A DNA stretch of 64,000 nt, taken from NCBI RefSeq assembly GCF_900105125.1, contig NZ_LT629750.1:6351001-6415000 (forward strand), read 5' to 3'. The notes beneath the pieces are model-generated. The model was given only the letters and a program-made list of their open reading frames with translations, was not told the origin of the DNA and did not search any database. This document shows positions 44,938 through 53,770 of the stretch, in pieces; the stretch's first letter is position 1; every line of letters begins with the position of its first letter. The translations under genes were made by a program, and so were the position numbers. Origin of the DNA: Bradyrhizobium canariense. Its GTDB lineage: Bacteria; Pseudomonadota; Alphaproteobacteria; Rhizobiales; Xanthobacteraceae.

Positions 44938-46281
44938 ATGCAGGAGGAAAAAGAAATCCTGGCGCTGAACGCCTTTGACCGCAGCAAGGTGTCCGCGATG
45001 GATGCTGCGCTGCGGGACGCCGTCGAGCGCCGCCTGCGGTCGTTCGGCTCGGCTTCGGTGCTGTTCTATCAGGAGCCGATCCGGATGGAGCGCGCCGAAG
45101 GCGTCTGGATGTTTGACGCCGAAGGCCGACGTTATCTTGATCTTTACAACAATGTCCCCTCGGTCGGGCATTCGCATCCGCGCGTCGTTGAAGCCATTCG
45201 GCGGCAGGCCGGTCGGCTGAATACCCACACGCGCTATCTCAACGACGTCGTCGATTCCTATGCAGAACGGCTGCTCGCAACGTTCCCGGCTGATATCGAT
45301 CATCTGGTTCTGACCTGCACCGGCAGCGAGGCGAATGATCTCGCGCTGCGGATTGCGAAGGTGGCGACCGGCGGTGCCGGCTTCGTCGTGACGGAAACGG
45401 CTTATCACGGCAATACCGCCGCGGTGACCGATGTGTCGCCATCGGCTCGCCCGGGGCAGCCCTTGCCTCCCCACGTTCGTATCGTTCCGGCGCCGGAGAT
45501 GTTTCGTGCCCCGATCGGTGATCTCGGCAAGCGTTTTGCCGAGAGTGTCGGCGGAGCCATCACGGACCTTGAGCAAAGCGGCATCGGCTTTGCGGGGCTG
45601 CTGGTCGATACGATCTTTTCAAGCGATGGGATCTATGCCGATCCGCCCGGCTTTCTCGCGCCCGTCGTCAAACTCGTGCATGAACGCCAAGGCCTGTTCA
45701 TTGCCGATGAGGTCCAGCCGGGTTTCGGGCGAACCGGAGCCGCGCTGTGGGGTTTCGCCCGGCATGGTGTCGTGCCTGACATCGTCACCATGGGAAAGCC
45801 CATGGGCAACGGCTTCCCGGTGGGCGGTGTGGCGACGCGCGCGGCATTGCTCGACCGGTTCGCCGCCGAGACGAAGTATTTCAACACATTCGGAGGCAAC
45901 CCGGTGGCTGCGGCAGCCGGGCTCGCGGTGCTCGATGTGATCGGGGACGAGGGGCTAATAGAAAATGCGCGGAAGATCGGCGGTTACGTTATGAACGGGC
46001 TCCGCGAGATCGGTAACCGCCACATCCAGATCGGTGATGTACGCGGCAGCGGACTGTTTATCGGGCTCGAACTCGTCCGTGATCGCGACGCGAAGACGCC
46101 GGCACCGGAGATCGCAAGCCAGCTCATTAACCGGCTTCGTCATCGAGGCATTCTCGTCGGCGCGGCCGGTCCCTACGGCAATACGCTGAAGATCCGTCCC
46201 CCGCTTTGCTTCACCAAGGACAATGCTGACATGTTCATCGCCGCCTGCGACGAGGTTCTGCGCGAGATTTGTCCAACCTGA
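44938..46281 (+). CDS. Class-III PLP enzyme resembling amino-alcohol-phosphate phospho-lyases
   Basis: 447 residues, fold-type I. PLP lysine is Lys287 in VTMGKPMGNGFP and the ring-nitrogen aspartate is Asp257 in FIADEVQPGFGR. The blocks LDLYNNVPSVGHSHPRVVEA, LNTHTRYL, GSEANDLALRIA, YFNTFGGNPVAAAAGLAVLD and LKIRPPLCFT are close to human AGXT2L1/AGXT2L2 (ethanolamine-phosphate and 5-phosphohydroxylysine phospho-lyases). That group eliminates phosphate and ammonia instead of transaminating. The kinases upstream could make its substrate. The ATG at 44938 follows a strong GGAGGAG ribosome site. An ordinary aminotransferase remains possible. Confidence 0.85.
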   Translation: MQEEKEILALNAFDRSKVSAMDAALRDAVERRLRSFGSASVLFYQEPIRMERAEGVWMFDAEGRRYLDLYNNVPSVGHSHPRVVEAIRRQAGRLNTHTRYLNDVVDSYAERLLATFPADIDHLVLTCTGSEANDLALRIAKVATGGAGFVVTETAYHGNTAAVTDVSPSARPGQPLPPHVRIVPAPEMFRAPIGDLGKRFAESVGGAITDLEQSGIGFAGLLVDTIFSSDGIYADPPGFLAPVVKLVHERQGLFIADEVQPGFGRTGAALWGFARHGVVPDIVTMGKPMGNGFPVGGVATRAALLDRFAAETKYFNTFGGNPVAAAAGLAVLDVIGDEGLIENARKIGGYVMNGLREIGNRHIQIGDVRGSGLFIGLELVRDRDAKTPAPEIASQLINRLRHRGILVGAAGPYGNTLKIRPPLCFTKDNADMFIAACDEVLREICPT

Positions 46282-46340
46282 CGAACGACGTCATTTTTGA
46301 TCGCGGTCCTGCAGAGCGGGATTGTGGAGACCCGAAAACC

Positions 46341-47708
46341 ATGGATTCGAGAAGTGTAAAAACCGCCGCAGATGCCCGTTCGCTGGTGGAGGCACGCGGC
46401 CTGTCCCACGTCAAGCTCGGGGTGGTGGATCTCGACGGCGTCATTCGCGGAAAGTACGTGGCGCGCGACAAGTTTTTCGACGCGTTGGAGCAGGGTTTCA
46501 AATTCTGCGATGTCATCTTTGGCTGGGACTCTCAAGACCAGCTCTACGATAAGTCCACGTTCACCGGATGGCACACCGCGTTTCCCGACGCGACCGCACG
46601 CATCGATCCGGCGACGTGTCGCGAGGTGCCGACCGAAGAAAACATGCTCTTTTTCCTGGGCGAGTTCGATGGCACGGCAGCGGAGCTCTGTCCGCGCCGG
46701 CTGCTTCGCCGTGTCGTGGACCGTGCCGCCGCCATGGGATTTGCCGCTACGGTCGCCGCTGAATTCGAATTCTTCGTGTTCGACGAAACACCCCACAGTA
46801 TCAGGGAAAAAGGCTACCGCGACCTCAAGAACCTGACGCCGGGCTGGTTCGGCTATTCGATGCTGCGATCATCGGTCGAGTCGAATTTTTATCAGGCGCT
46901 GCTCAAGCTCTGCGACGACATGGATATGCCGATCGAGGGGCTTCATACCGAAACCGGGCCGGGCGTGCTGGAAGCCGCTATCAAACATACCGACGCGCTC
47001 GCAGCGGCCGACCGCGCCGTGATCTTCAAGACGTTCGCCAAGGTGTGGGCGCAGCGCCAGGGCAAGATGATGACCTTCATGGCCAAATGGTCGAACGCCT
47101 ATCCGGGGCAATCGGGACATCTGCACCTTTCGATGCGCGACGGCGAAGGCAAGCCGGCGTTTCACGAAAGCGGGCGAGCGGGTGACATGTCCGATACCAT
47201 GCGCTGGTTTGTCGGTGGCCAGCAGGCGCTGATGCCCGAATTGCTGGCGATGGTGGCCTCCACGGTGAACAGCTACTCGCGCCTGATCCCGGGGTTCTGG
47301 GCACCGACCGACGCAACCTGGGGGATCGAGAATCGGACCTGCGCGCTACGCGTCATTCCCGGTTCGCCATCAAGCCAGCGTGTCGAGTACCGGATCGCGG
47401 CCGCCGACATCAATCCCTATGTCGCGATCGCCGCAGCGCTGGGCTCTGGCCTCTGGGGAATCGAAAACAGGATCGAACCTGGTGAGCCTGTCTCGGGTAA
47501 CGCCTATGACATGACGCATCCGGCGGCGCGCGCGTTGCCGCGCACGCTATCGGAGGCCGCGGACCGGCTTATCGCCTCACAGGCTGCTCGCAATCTGTTC
47601 GGCGATATCTTCGTCGATCACTATGCCATGACCCGCCACTGGGAGGAGCGCGAATTTCGCAAGGCGATCACCGACTGGGAACTGGCGCGCTATTTCGAAA
47701 TCATCTGA
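46341..47708 (+). CDS. Glutamine-synthetase-family gamma-glutamyl-amine ligase
   Basis: 455 residues. GS-type active-site blocks are present: AAEFEFFVFDE, HTETGPGVLEAAI, GQSGHLHLSM, and the late arginine block VEYRIAAADINPY. The N-terminal beta-grasp region (VVDLDGVIRGKYVAR) is of the PuuA/GlnA3-like kind rather than biosynthetic GlnA, and no adenylylation-tyrosine context is seen. Such enzymes join glutamate to an amine (putrescine, ethanolamine, isopropylamine) using ATP. It is followed by ALDH, ADH and a glutamine amidotransferase, the logic of the Puu and Ipu pathways. An upstream TTG at 46269 would add 24 residues. Confidence 0.87.
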   Translation: MDSRSVKTAADARSLVEARGLSHVKLGVVDLDGVIRGKYVARDKFFDALEQGFKFCDVIFGWDSQDQLYDKSTFTGWHTAFPDATARIDPATCREVPTEENMLFFLGEFDGTAAELCPRRLLRRVVDRAAAMGFAATVAAEFEFFVFDETPHSIREKGYRDLKNLTPGWFGYSMLRSSVESNFYQALLKLCDDMDMPIEGLHTETGPGVLEAAIKHTDALAAADRAVIFKTFAKVWAQRQGKMMTFMAKWSNAYPGQSGHLHLSMRDGEGKPAFHESGRAGDMSDTMRWFVGGQQALMPELLAMVASTVNSYSRLIPGFWAPTDATWGIENRTCALRVIPGSPSSQRVEYRIAAADINPYVAIAAALGSGLWGIENRIEPGEPVSGNAYDMTHPAARALPRTLSEAADRLIASQAARNLFGDIFVDHYAMTRHWEEREFRKAITDWELARYFEII

Positions 47709-47745
47709 AGCTGGCGTCCTTCGCCTCAAACCGAGTGGAATCATC

Positions 47746-49131
47746 GTGAACGACATTGTGTGCATCTCGCCGGTCGACGGCAGCGAAGTTGCCCGGCGGC
47801 GCATCGCATCGGATGGTGAAATTGCGCAGGCCCTGGCTGCAGCCAGGCAGGCGCAGCGGGAATGGTCCAGGGTGCCGCTGGCCGAGCGAAAGGCGAAAGT
47901 GCTCGCGTTCCTCGAGGTTTTGAGGACGCAGAACGACGAGATCGTACCCGAGCTTGCGATGCAAATGGGTCGGCCGGTGCGTTACGGCGGCGAGTTGCGA
48001 AGCCTGGAGGAGCGCGTCCGGGTTCTGGTCGAATTGAGCGACGAGGCGCTGGCGCCGACGACGCCCGCTGAACGGCCCGGCCTCCGGCGCATGATTAAAC
48101 GCGTGCCCGCGGGAATAGTGCTGGTGATCGCACCATGGAACTATCCGTATCTCACCGCCGTCAATGCCGTTGTTCCGGCGCTTCTGGCGGGCAACGCCGT
48201 CCTCCTGAAGCATGCCGCCCAGACCTTGCTGGTCGGTGAGCGTTTTCAGTCCGCCATGGACCTGGCCGGGTTGCCGAAGCATTTGTTCACCGCGCTAAAC
48301 CTCGATCACGGTGCCGCGGAAAAGCTGATCGCGTCCCGTTCCGTCGACCACGTGAACTTCACCGGTTCGGTCGCCGGCGGCCGCGCGATCGAACAGGCGG
48401 CGGCCGGCACTTTCACCACGCTTGGCCTTGAATTGGGCGGCAAGGATCCGGCTTACGTCAGGTCGGACGCGGACTTTGATTTTGCGGTCGAACAGCTTGT
48501 CGATGGTGCGTTTTACAATTCCGGCCAATGCTGCTGTGGCATCGAGCGCATCTATGTGCACGAGCAGGTCTACGATCGCTTTGTGGATGCATTCGCCGAT
48601 CTGACCTCGCGCTATCAGCTTGGAAGCCCGTTGGCGCAGGAGACGACGCTGGGCCCGATGGCCGCGGTGCGCTTTGCCGACACCGTCCGGGCGCATACAA
48701 GGGAGGCCCTGGTGCAGGGCGCGCGCCCCTTGATCGACGCGAAGCGTTTTTCCGCCAACAAGGCCGGAACGGCCTATCTGATGCCGCAGGTGCTGGTCGA
48801 TGTCGATCATACCATGCGGGTGATGATGGAGGAGAGCTTTGGCCCCGTCGTTGGGATCATGAAGGTGCCTTCCGATGAGGCGGCAGTCGAGCTGATGAAC
48901 GACAGTCCCTACGGCTTGACCGCTTCGGTCTGGACGGCGGATGTGGATGCAGCCGAGCGGATTGGCGACGGCATCGCCACCGGCACCGTCTTCATGAACC
49001 GCTGCGACTATGTCGATCCTTCGCTCGCATGGACCGGGGTCAAGGACACCGGCCGCGGCGCCAGCATGTCGCGCCTCGGCTTCGAGGCGCTGACCCGCCC
49101 CAAATCTTTTCATCTTCGCATCGAACACTGA
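47746..49131 (+). CDS. NAD(P)-dependent aldehyde dehydrogenase
   Basis: 461 residues (slightly short for the family). VIAPWNYPYLTAVNAVVPAL is the cofactor region, Glu229 sits in LELGGKD, and the catalytic cysteine is Cys263 in NSGQCCCG. EESFGPVVGIM and NRCDYVDPSLAWTG are typical of the succinate-semialdehyde/gamma-glutamylaminobutyraldehyde branch. GTG start, 37 bases after the GS-like gene. It would oxidise the aldehyde produced by amine oxidation or by the phospho-lyase. Confidence 0.92.
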   Translation: MNDIVCISPVDGSEVARRRIASDGEIAQALAAARQAQREWSRVPLAERKAKVLAFLEVLRTQNDEIVPELAMQMGRPVRYGGELRSLEERVRVLVELSDEALAPTTPAERPGLRRMIKRVPAGIVLVIAPWNYPYLTAVNAVVPALLAGNAVLLKHAAQTLLVGERFQSAMDLAGLPKHLFTALNLDHGAAEKLIASRSVDHVNFTGSVAGGRAIEQAAAGTFTTLGLELGGKDPAYVRSDADFDFAVEQLVDGAFYNSGQCCCGIERIYVHEQVYDRFVDAFADLTSRYQLGSPLAQETTLGPMAAVRFADTVRAHTREALVQGARPLIDAKRFSANKAGTAYLMPQVLVDVDHTMRVMMEESFGPVVGIMKVPSDEAAVELMNDSPYGLTASVWTADVDAAERIGDGIATGTVFMNRCDYVDPSLAWTGVKDTGRGASMSRLGFEALTRPKSFHLRIEH

Positions 49132-49140
49132 GAGCAGCAC

Positions 49141-50313
49141 ATGGCAGTTCAAATCACCGGGGCCTGGAATTTCCCCACACGCGTCGTCACTGGCGCCGGA
49201 CGCATTGCCGAGCTTCCCGACGCGTGCCGCACCTACGGTCTCACTCGGCCTTTGCTGGTGACCGATCGGGGCCTTGCGGAGAACGATCTGATAGCGGGCA
49301 TTGTTCGACGCGTTCGCGATGCCGGAATTCCGATCAGCGTCTTCTCGGACGTGAAGGGTAATCCGACCGAATCGAACTTGAATGCCGGTGTCGCCGCCTT
49401 CAAGGCCGGCGGTCATGACGGTGTTATTGCAGTGGGAGGCGGATCGGCCCTGGACGTCGGCAAGTGCGTGGCGTTCATGGTGGCGCAGTCCCGGCCGGTG
49501 TGGGATTTCGAGGATATCGGCGACTGGTGGACGCGGGCCAATACTGATGGAGTTGTCCCGATCATCGCCGTGCCGACGACGGCCGGGACGGGTTCCGAGG
49601 TTGGCCGCGCCGGCGTGATCACCCGCGAAGATACCCATGAAAAGAAGATCATCTTCCATCCCCTGATGATGCCCAAGATTGCCATCGAGGATCCCGAACT
49701 GGCCGTCGGGCTTTCGCCGTTCCTGACAATGGCGACTGGAATGGACGCGCTCGCCCACTGCTTTGAGGCTTATTGTGTGCAGGCGTTTCATCCGCTCGCC
49801 GACGGTGTGGCGCTCGAAGGAATCAGGATTATCGACACTTATTTGCCGCGCGCGGTCGAGAATGGTCGGGACCTCGAAGCCCGCGCCTATATGTTCGCCG
49901 CAGCTTCGATGGGGGCGACGGCGTTTCAGAAGGGGCTGGGAGCGATCCACTCGATCTCCCATCCCGTTGGGGCGCGCTACGATACCCATCACGGCCTTAC
50001 CAATGGCGTGGTCTTTCCCTATGTTCTCGCTTGCAACAGAGCGGCGATCGCCGACAAGATCCCGCACATCGCCCGCACGCTCGATCTGCCGGGGCGCGAT
50101 TTCGACGCGGTGCTTGCCTGGATACTGGCATTCCGGGACAAGCTCGGTGTGCCGCATACGCTGGCGGAGCTTGGTGTCAAGGAAGCGGATGCCCGGATGA
50201 TCGCGGCCGATGCGGTGAAGGATCCGACCGCAGGCGCCAATCCGCGGCAATTGACCGAGGCCGAGTTCGAGCAGCTTACGCTTGCGGCCATCCTTGGCGA
50301 TCTGGGAGGCTAG
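49141..50313 (+). CDS. Iron-containing alcohol dehydrogenase
   Basis: 390 residues of the Fe-ADH (group III) family: GGGSALDVGKCVAFM nucleotide loop, PTTAGTGSEVGRAGVI, and the metal-binding histidine region MDALAHCFEAYC, then AIHSISHPVGARYDTHHGL. It interconverts an alcohol and aldehyde with NAD(P). It lies nine bases after the ALDH gene and three bases before the amidotransferase gene, clearly one operon. Confidence 0.92.
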   Translation: MAVQITGAWNFPTRVVTGAGRIAELPDACRTYGLTRPLLVTDRGLAENDLIAGIVRRVRDAGIPISVFSDVKGNPTESNLNAGVAAFKAGGHDGVIAVGGGSALDVGKCVAFMVAQSRPVWDFEDIGDWWTRANTDGVVPIIAVPTTAGTGSEVGRAGVITREDTHEKKIIFHPLMMPKIAIEDPELAVGLSPFLTMATGMDALAHCFEAYCVQAFHPLADGVALEGIRIIDTYLPRAVENGRDLEARAYMFAAASMGATAFQKGLGAIHSISHPVGARYDTHHGLTNGVVFPYVLACNRAAIADKIPHIARTLDLPGRDFDAVLAWILAFRDKLGVPHTLAELGVKEADARMIAADAVKDPTAGANPRQLTEAEFEQLTLAAILGDLGG

Positions 50314-50316
50314 GCC

Positions 50317-51147
50317 GTGCTGCGGCTGCTTGTCATTGATGGTAACACGTCGGCTGGTCGCCGCCGTATTGCCGAATCCGCGGGCGCGACTCCGGCGGAG
50401 AGCTATGCTGCCGTGCTGCGCGCGATCGCCACGAATGCGATCGTCGACATCTGTACGCCGGCAGATGGCGACGGGACAACTCCGCAGCCGCTGGACTGCT
50501 ATGACGGCGTGGCGATCACCGGTTCATCGCTCAATATCTACCAGCGCGAAATCGAGTCGTTGCGGCAGATCGATTTTGTTCGCGAGGTGTTTGCGCGCGG
50601 CATTCCGATGTTCGGCTCGTGCTGGGGCCTGCAGCTTGCAGCCGTGGCGGCTGGCGGGGAAGTTGGATTAAACCCGGCCGGAAGAGAGGTTGCCTTCGCG
50701 CGCAAGATCGCACTGACCCCCGCTGGTGGCGATCATCCCATGCATGCGACGCGCGACGCCGTGTTCGATGCGCCGGCTATTCACAGTGACATCGTGACCC
50801 GGCTTCCCCAGGGCTCGATTGTCACCGCGCGCAATGCGATGAGCGAGATTCAAGCTGCGGAAATACGCCTCGGCCGCGGCGTGTTCTGGGGCGTGCAGTA
50901 CCACCCCGAATATGGGCTGCACGACGTCGCCGCCGTGATCCGGCGATATGGGCCGATGCTGGTGACCGAAGGCTTTTTCGTCGACGTCGCGGACCTGGAC
51001 CGTTATGCCGCCGATCTGTCCACCCTTGCGGCAAACCGGCAACGCCGCGATATCGCCTGGCGGCTTGGGTTCGGTGACGACATCATGAAGGAAAGCGTGC
51101 GGCAGATCGAATTGTCGAACTGGATCGCGTCTCTGGTGCGGAAATGA
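50317..51147 (+). CDS. Class-I glutamine amidotransferase-like gamma-glutamyl hydrolase
   Basis: 276 residues. The catalytic triad is Cys102 in FGSCWGLQ with His196 and Glu198 in GVQYHPEYG. There is no synthetase domain, so it acts alone as a hydrolase. In the Puu pathway PuuD, and in isopropylamine breakdown IpuF, related free-standing enzymes cut gamma-glutamyl groups off the processed substrate. Its stop overlaps the M20 gene start (ATGA). Confidence 0.85.
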   Translation: MLRLLVIDGNTSAGRRRIAESAGATPAESYAAVLRAIATNAIVDICTPADGDGTTPQPLDCYDGVAITGSSLNIYQREIESLRQIDFVREVFARGIPMFGSCWGLQLAAVAAGGEVGLNPAGREVAFARKIALTPAGGDHPMHATRDAVFDAPAIHSDIVTRLPQGSIVTARNAMSEIQAAEIRLGRGVFWGVQYHPEYGLHDVAAVIRRYGPMLVTEGFFVDVADLDRYAADLSTLAANRQRRDIAWRLGFGDDIMKESVRQIELSNWIASLVRK

Positions 51148-52370
51148 CCGAATTGCACGATCTCATCGCAACCTTTGCGGCGATCGGTTCGACCGGAGAC
51201 GGCGGGGTCTGCCGGCTGACGGCAACACCGCTTGATAAGGAGGCGCGGGATCTTTTTCTTCGCGAGATCAGCCGTCGCGGACTTCTTCCAAGGATCGATC
51301 CGATCGGAAACATGTTCGGTGTTGCGGTACTGGCGCCCGCATCGAAGGATGTCGTGATCGCGGGCTCTCATCTCGATTCCCAGCCAACGGGCGGCCGCTA
51401 CGACGGCTGCTACGGAGTCCTTGCGGGACTTCTTGCGGTGCAGGCGGTGCGCGATCGCGCCCTCGACAATCCCGGCACGGCGCGGCGTAACCTCGCGGTT
51501 GCGAATTGGACCAATGAGGAGGGCGCGCGTTTCCAGCCAAGCCTGACGGGCAGCTCGGTATTCGCCGGCAGTTTGTCGCTGGAACAGGCTTATGCGTGCA
51601 AGGACGGGGACGGCGTTACGCTTGGCGATGCTCTCGCCATGATCGGCTATCGCGGCGCGTCCCCAATGGAATTTGAGCCGGTACGCTATGTCGAGCTTCA
51701 TGTCGAGCAGGGCGACCTGCTGGAAGGTGAGGCTGCGGATATTGCGGCTGTCTCGGGAGCCTGGATGACGCGAAAGATCTCGGTGGTGTTCGAAGGCGAA
51801 GTCTCGCACACCGGTCCGACGCCGATGGGCCGGCGTCGCGATGCCCTGCGTGCCGCGGCGCGCGCCATTGAAGCGCTTTATAGCGAAGTCGAGCGCGCGA
51901 ATGCCGGCGCCCATGCCGCGGCGGCGCGCATCAGCGTTTTCCCGAACTCGCCCAATGTGGTCGCAGGCCGGGTTCGAGTCTGGTTTGAGGTCCGGCACGA
52001 CGATGAAGCGGTGGTGCTTGCGATCAGCGATCGTTTTCTGCAGCGAATTGAGAAGGAGGCGGGGGCGATCGGCGTCCAGATCTCGATCGCTGCCGATGAA
52101 CAAAGGGCCGCACCCATGCTCGACCCGGCCGGCTTCGATATGGTTCGCAGCGTCGCCGGCGATCTCGGAATGAAGGCGTTGGCGCTGAAGACGGTTACGG
52201 GGCACGACGCATTAGCGATCCAGAAGCGTATTCCGTCGTCTTTGATCTTTGTCCCAAGTCAGGGTGGACTGAGCCACAACCCGCGCGAGTTCACCGCGCC
52301 GGAGGCCCTCGATAAGGGTTACGAGGTGCTGGTGGAAACGCTGTGGCGCATGGTTACGGCAGAAGGCTGA
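51144..52370 (+). CDS. M20-family Zn hydrolase (N-carbamoyl-amino-acid/allantoate hydrolase type)
   Basis: 408 residues. Metal-binding block AGSHLDSQPTGGRYDGCYGV, general-base region NWTNEEGARFQPSLTGS, VELHVEQGDLLE, and C-terminal LSHNPREFT, all typical of the HyuC/AllC subgroup (beta-ureidopropionase, N-carbamoyl-L-amino acid hydrolase, allantoate amidohydrolase). It cuts a carbamoyl or amidine C-N bond. With hydantoinase genes 5 kb away, an N-carbamoyl substrate is plausible. It is the last gene of the operon that begins at 46341. Confidence 0.9.
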   Translation: MTELHDLIATFAAIGSTGDGGVCRLTATPLDKEARDLFLREISRRGLLPRIDPIGNMFGVAVLAPASKDVVIAGSHLDSQPTGGRYDGCYGVLAGLLAVQAVRDRALDNPGTARRNLAVANWTNEEGARFQPSLTGSSVFAGSLSLEQAYACKDGDGVTLGDALAMIGYRGASPMEFEPVRYVELHVEQGDLLEGEAADIAAVSGAWMTRKISVVFEGEVSHTGPTPMGRRRDALRAAARAIEALYSEVERANAGAHAAAARISVFPNSPNVVAGRVRVWFEVRHDDEAVVLAISDRFLQRIEKEAGAIGVQISIAADEQRAAPMLDPAGFDMVRSVAGDLGMKALALKTVTGHDALAIQKRIPSSLIFVPSQGGLSHNPREFTAPEALDKGYEVLVETLWRMVTAEG

Positions 52371-52530
52371 CCCGCACGGCTTGCAAAGATTTGCGCAGAT
52401 GAAGTGGTCAGACGATCAATCGGCGGTAGCGTTCTGCGACGGCGATCTGCACCTCGGTTCCGGAACTGAAGTTGAGCCGCTCAGATTTGACCAATCGTTT
52501 AAACTAGGCTCGGGACATCGACTCACAGCC

Positions 52531-52564
52531 GAAGGTCACAGGTTCAAATCCTGTCCCCGCAACC
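52531..52564 (+). other. 3' fragment of an initiator tRNA (tRNA-fMet), possible attachment site
   Basis: GAAGGTCACAGG followed by TTCAAATCCTGT and CCCCGCAACC is the variable loop, T-arm and 3' acceptor strand of alphaproteobacterial tRNA-fMet. The T-stem ACAGG/CCTGT is perfect. The 5' acceptor, D-arm and anticodon arm are missing and the terminal CCA reads CCG. tRNA 3' ends are the usual attachment core of genomic islands, so this may be an att scar (inference). Confidence 0.65.
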
Positions 52565-52585
52565 GCTTTTGTTATAACTCACTCA

Positions 52586-52611
52586 CCGTCCCGGTCTGAC
52601 CGCCGGGACGG
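52586..52611. terminator. Strong GC hairpin downstream of the tRNA fragment
   Basis: CCGTCCCGG, eight bases, CCGGGACGG: a perfect 9-bp stem 22 bases after the tRNA fragment. It could be the terminator once belonging to the complete tRNA or rRNA operon. No T tract follows. Confidence 0.45.
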
Positions 52612-52967
52612 GCATGATTCTTGCGGAATGCAGGGCGGGCGACGGAGCCGATCCTGCTGCTGCAAAGTGTGACCATGTCTCATCGAGAATGACAGGTGGA
52701 CATTTTCTCTCGATAGAGCATCCAGAGACGCTAATCGCGTGCGCTCATTCAGCTAAAGAGCGGGGAAGCAGATCGATATCGAAGAAAAAATCGCCGCTTA
52801 AATCTGGATCAGGAGTTCGAATCTCTTCGCGCACGGCATTTTGCCACCATTCAGAATAAAACTACCAACTCCCGAAACCAGGTGAGGTCGGTGTTCTCCA
52901 ACTGCAGAAACCCTTGGGCCACTAACCGCCTCACGCACAGGCGTGATCTTCGTCTGAGCTCGCTGGT

Positions 52968-53768
52968 TTACCGTGATCGCTCCACCTCAATAAATAGGTC
53001 AAGACCTATGAGCCTCTGCAGCAGCGCGATAAGGCCGATCGTAACCGCTACTAAAAAGGTAGAAATCGCAGCGACGACGGGGCTTGCGCTCTCCTGGATG
53101 TGCGCGAATATCCGAGTAGGAAGAGTCGTAGCGTCGGGCCCGACAAGAAAAATTGAAACCGTCACCTCATCAAACGAGATGATGAAGCTGAACAGCAGGG
53201 CTGTCACCAGGCCGGACCGCAGCAACGGCAGCGTGACAGTCCGGAAGACGTATCCCGGTTGCGCACCGAGGCTCATCGCCGCTTCCTCGATGCTGAGATC
53301 GAGCTTTCGCATCGAATTGAGCACCGGCCTGTAGGCGAATGGAATACACAGAATGACGTGCGCGAGCAGGATGCCGCTGTAGTGGCCAACCCAACCAACG
53401 GCGGCCAGCAAACCGAGCAATGCCACACCGATCGCGGCGTGCGGGAATAACAAGGGTGACAGCATCAGCGTATCGAACGCTGCCTTGCCCCGAAAGCGTA
53501 TGCGGGTCACCGCGAAGGCCGCGAGAAAGCTGAAAACGGTTGTGATGATCGCGACCACGACAGCGAGCGCGAAACTGACGGCTAGTGGCTTGAGCCACGC
53601 TTCGCTGGAGAGGAACTCCTGATACCAGCGGATTGAGAATTGCTGCGGCGGAAATTGCAGATATCCGGTTCGCGAGAAAGATGAAATCGCGACGATGACG
53701 ATCGGCGCCGGCAAGAACAGGAAAATGGCAGTTATCCATATCCGCCAAAGCATAAGTCCAGCGCGCAT
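52968..53768 (-). CDS. Spermidine/putrescine-type ABC permease (PotC-like)
   Basis: 266 residues with six membrane segments and the PotC EAA loop SIEEAAMSLGAQPGYVFRTVTLP. Helices include FLPAPIVIVAISSFS and SGLVTALLFSFIISFDEVTVSIF, typical of polyamine/Fe3+/2-aminoethylphosphonate importers. It begins two bases after the PotB-like gene. Last gene of a four-gene minus-strand importer operon. Confidence 0.9.
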   Translation of the reverse strand: MRAGLMLWRIWITAIFLFLPAPIVIVAISSFSRTGYLQFPPQQFSIRWYQEFLSSEAWLKPLAVSFALAVVVAIITTVFSFLAAFAVTRIRFRGKAAFDTLMLSPLLFPHAAIGVALLGLLAAVGWVGHYSGILLAHVILCIPFAYRPVLNSMRKLDLSIEEAAMSLGAQPGYVFRTVTLPLLRSGLVTALLFSFIISFDEVTVSIFLVGPDATTLPTRIFAHIQESASPVVAAISTFLVAVTIGLIALLQRLIGLDLFIEVERSR

Positions 53769-53770
53769 GC

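Larger units (their letters stand above)
52371..52967. other. Intergenic region with tRNA-derived sequence
   Basis: 597 bases between convergent operons. Holds the tRNA-fMet 3' fragment (52531-52564) and a strong hairpin (52586-52611). At 52739-52838 there is a weak tRNA-like arrangement that does not fold properly. No credible protein gene. Confidence 0.6.

Noticed and set aside
52739-52838. tRNA-like sequence with GTGCGC/GCGCAC ends, a GCTC/GAGC D-arm-like stem and a TTCGAAT loop
   Set aside because: The acceptor and D-arm overlap, the D-loop lacks GG and no anticodon arm forms, so it does not fold as a tRNA. Coincidence or heavy decay.
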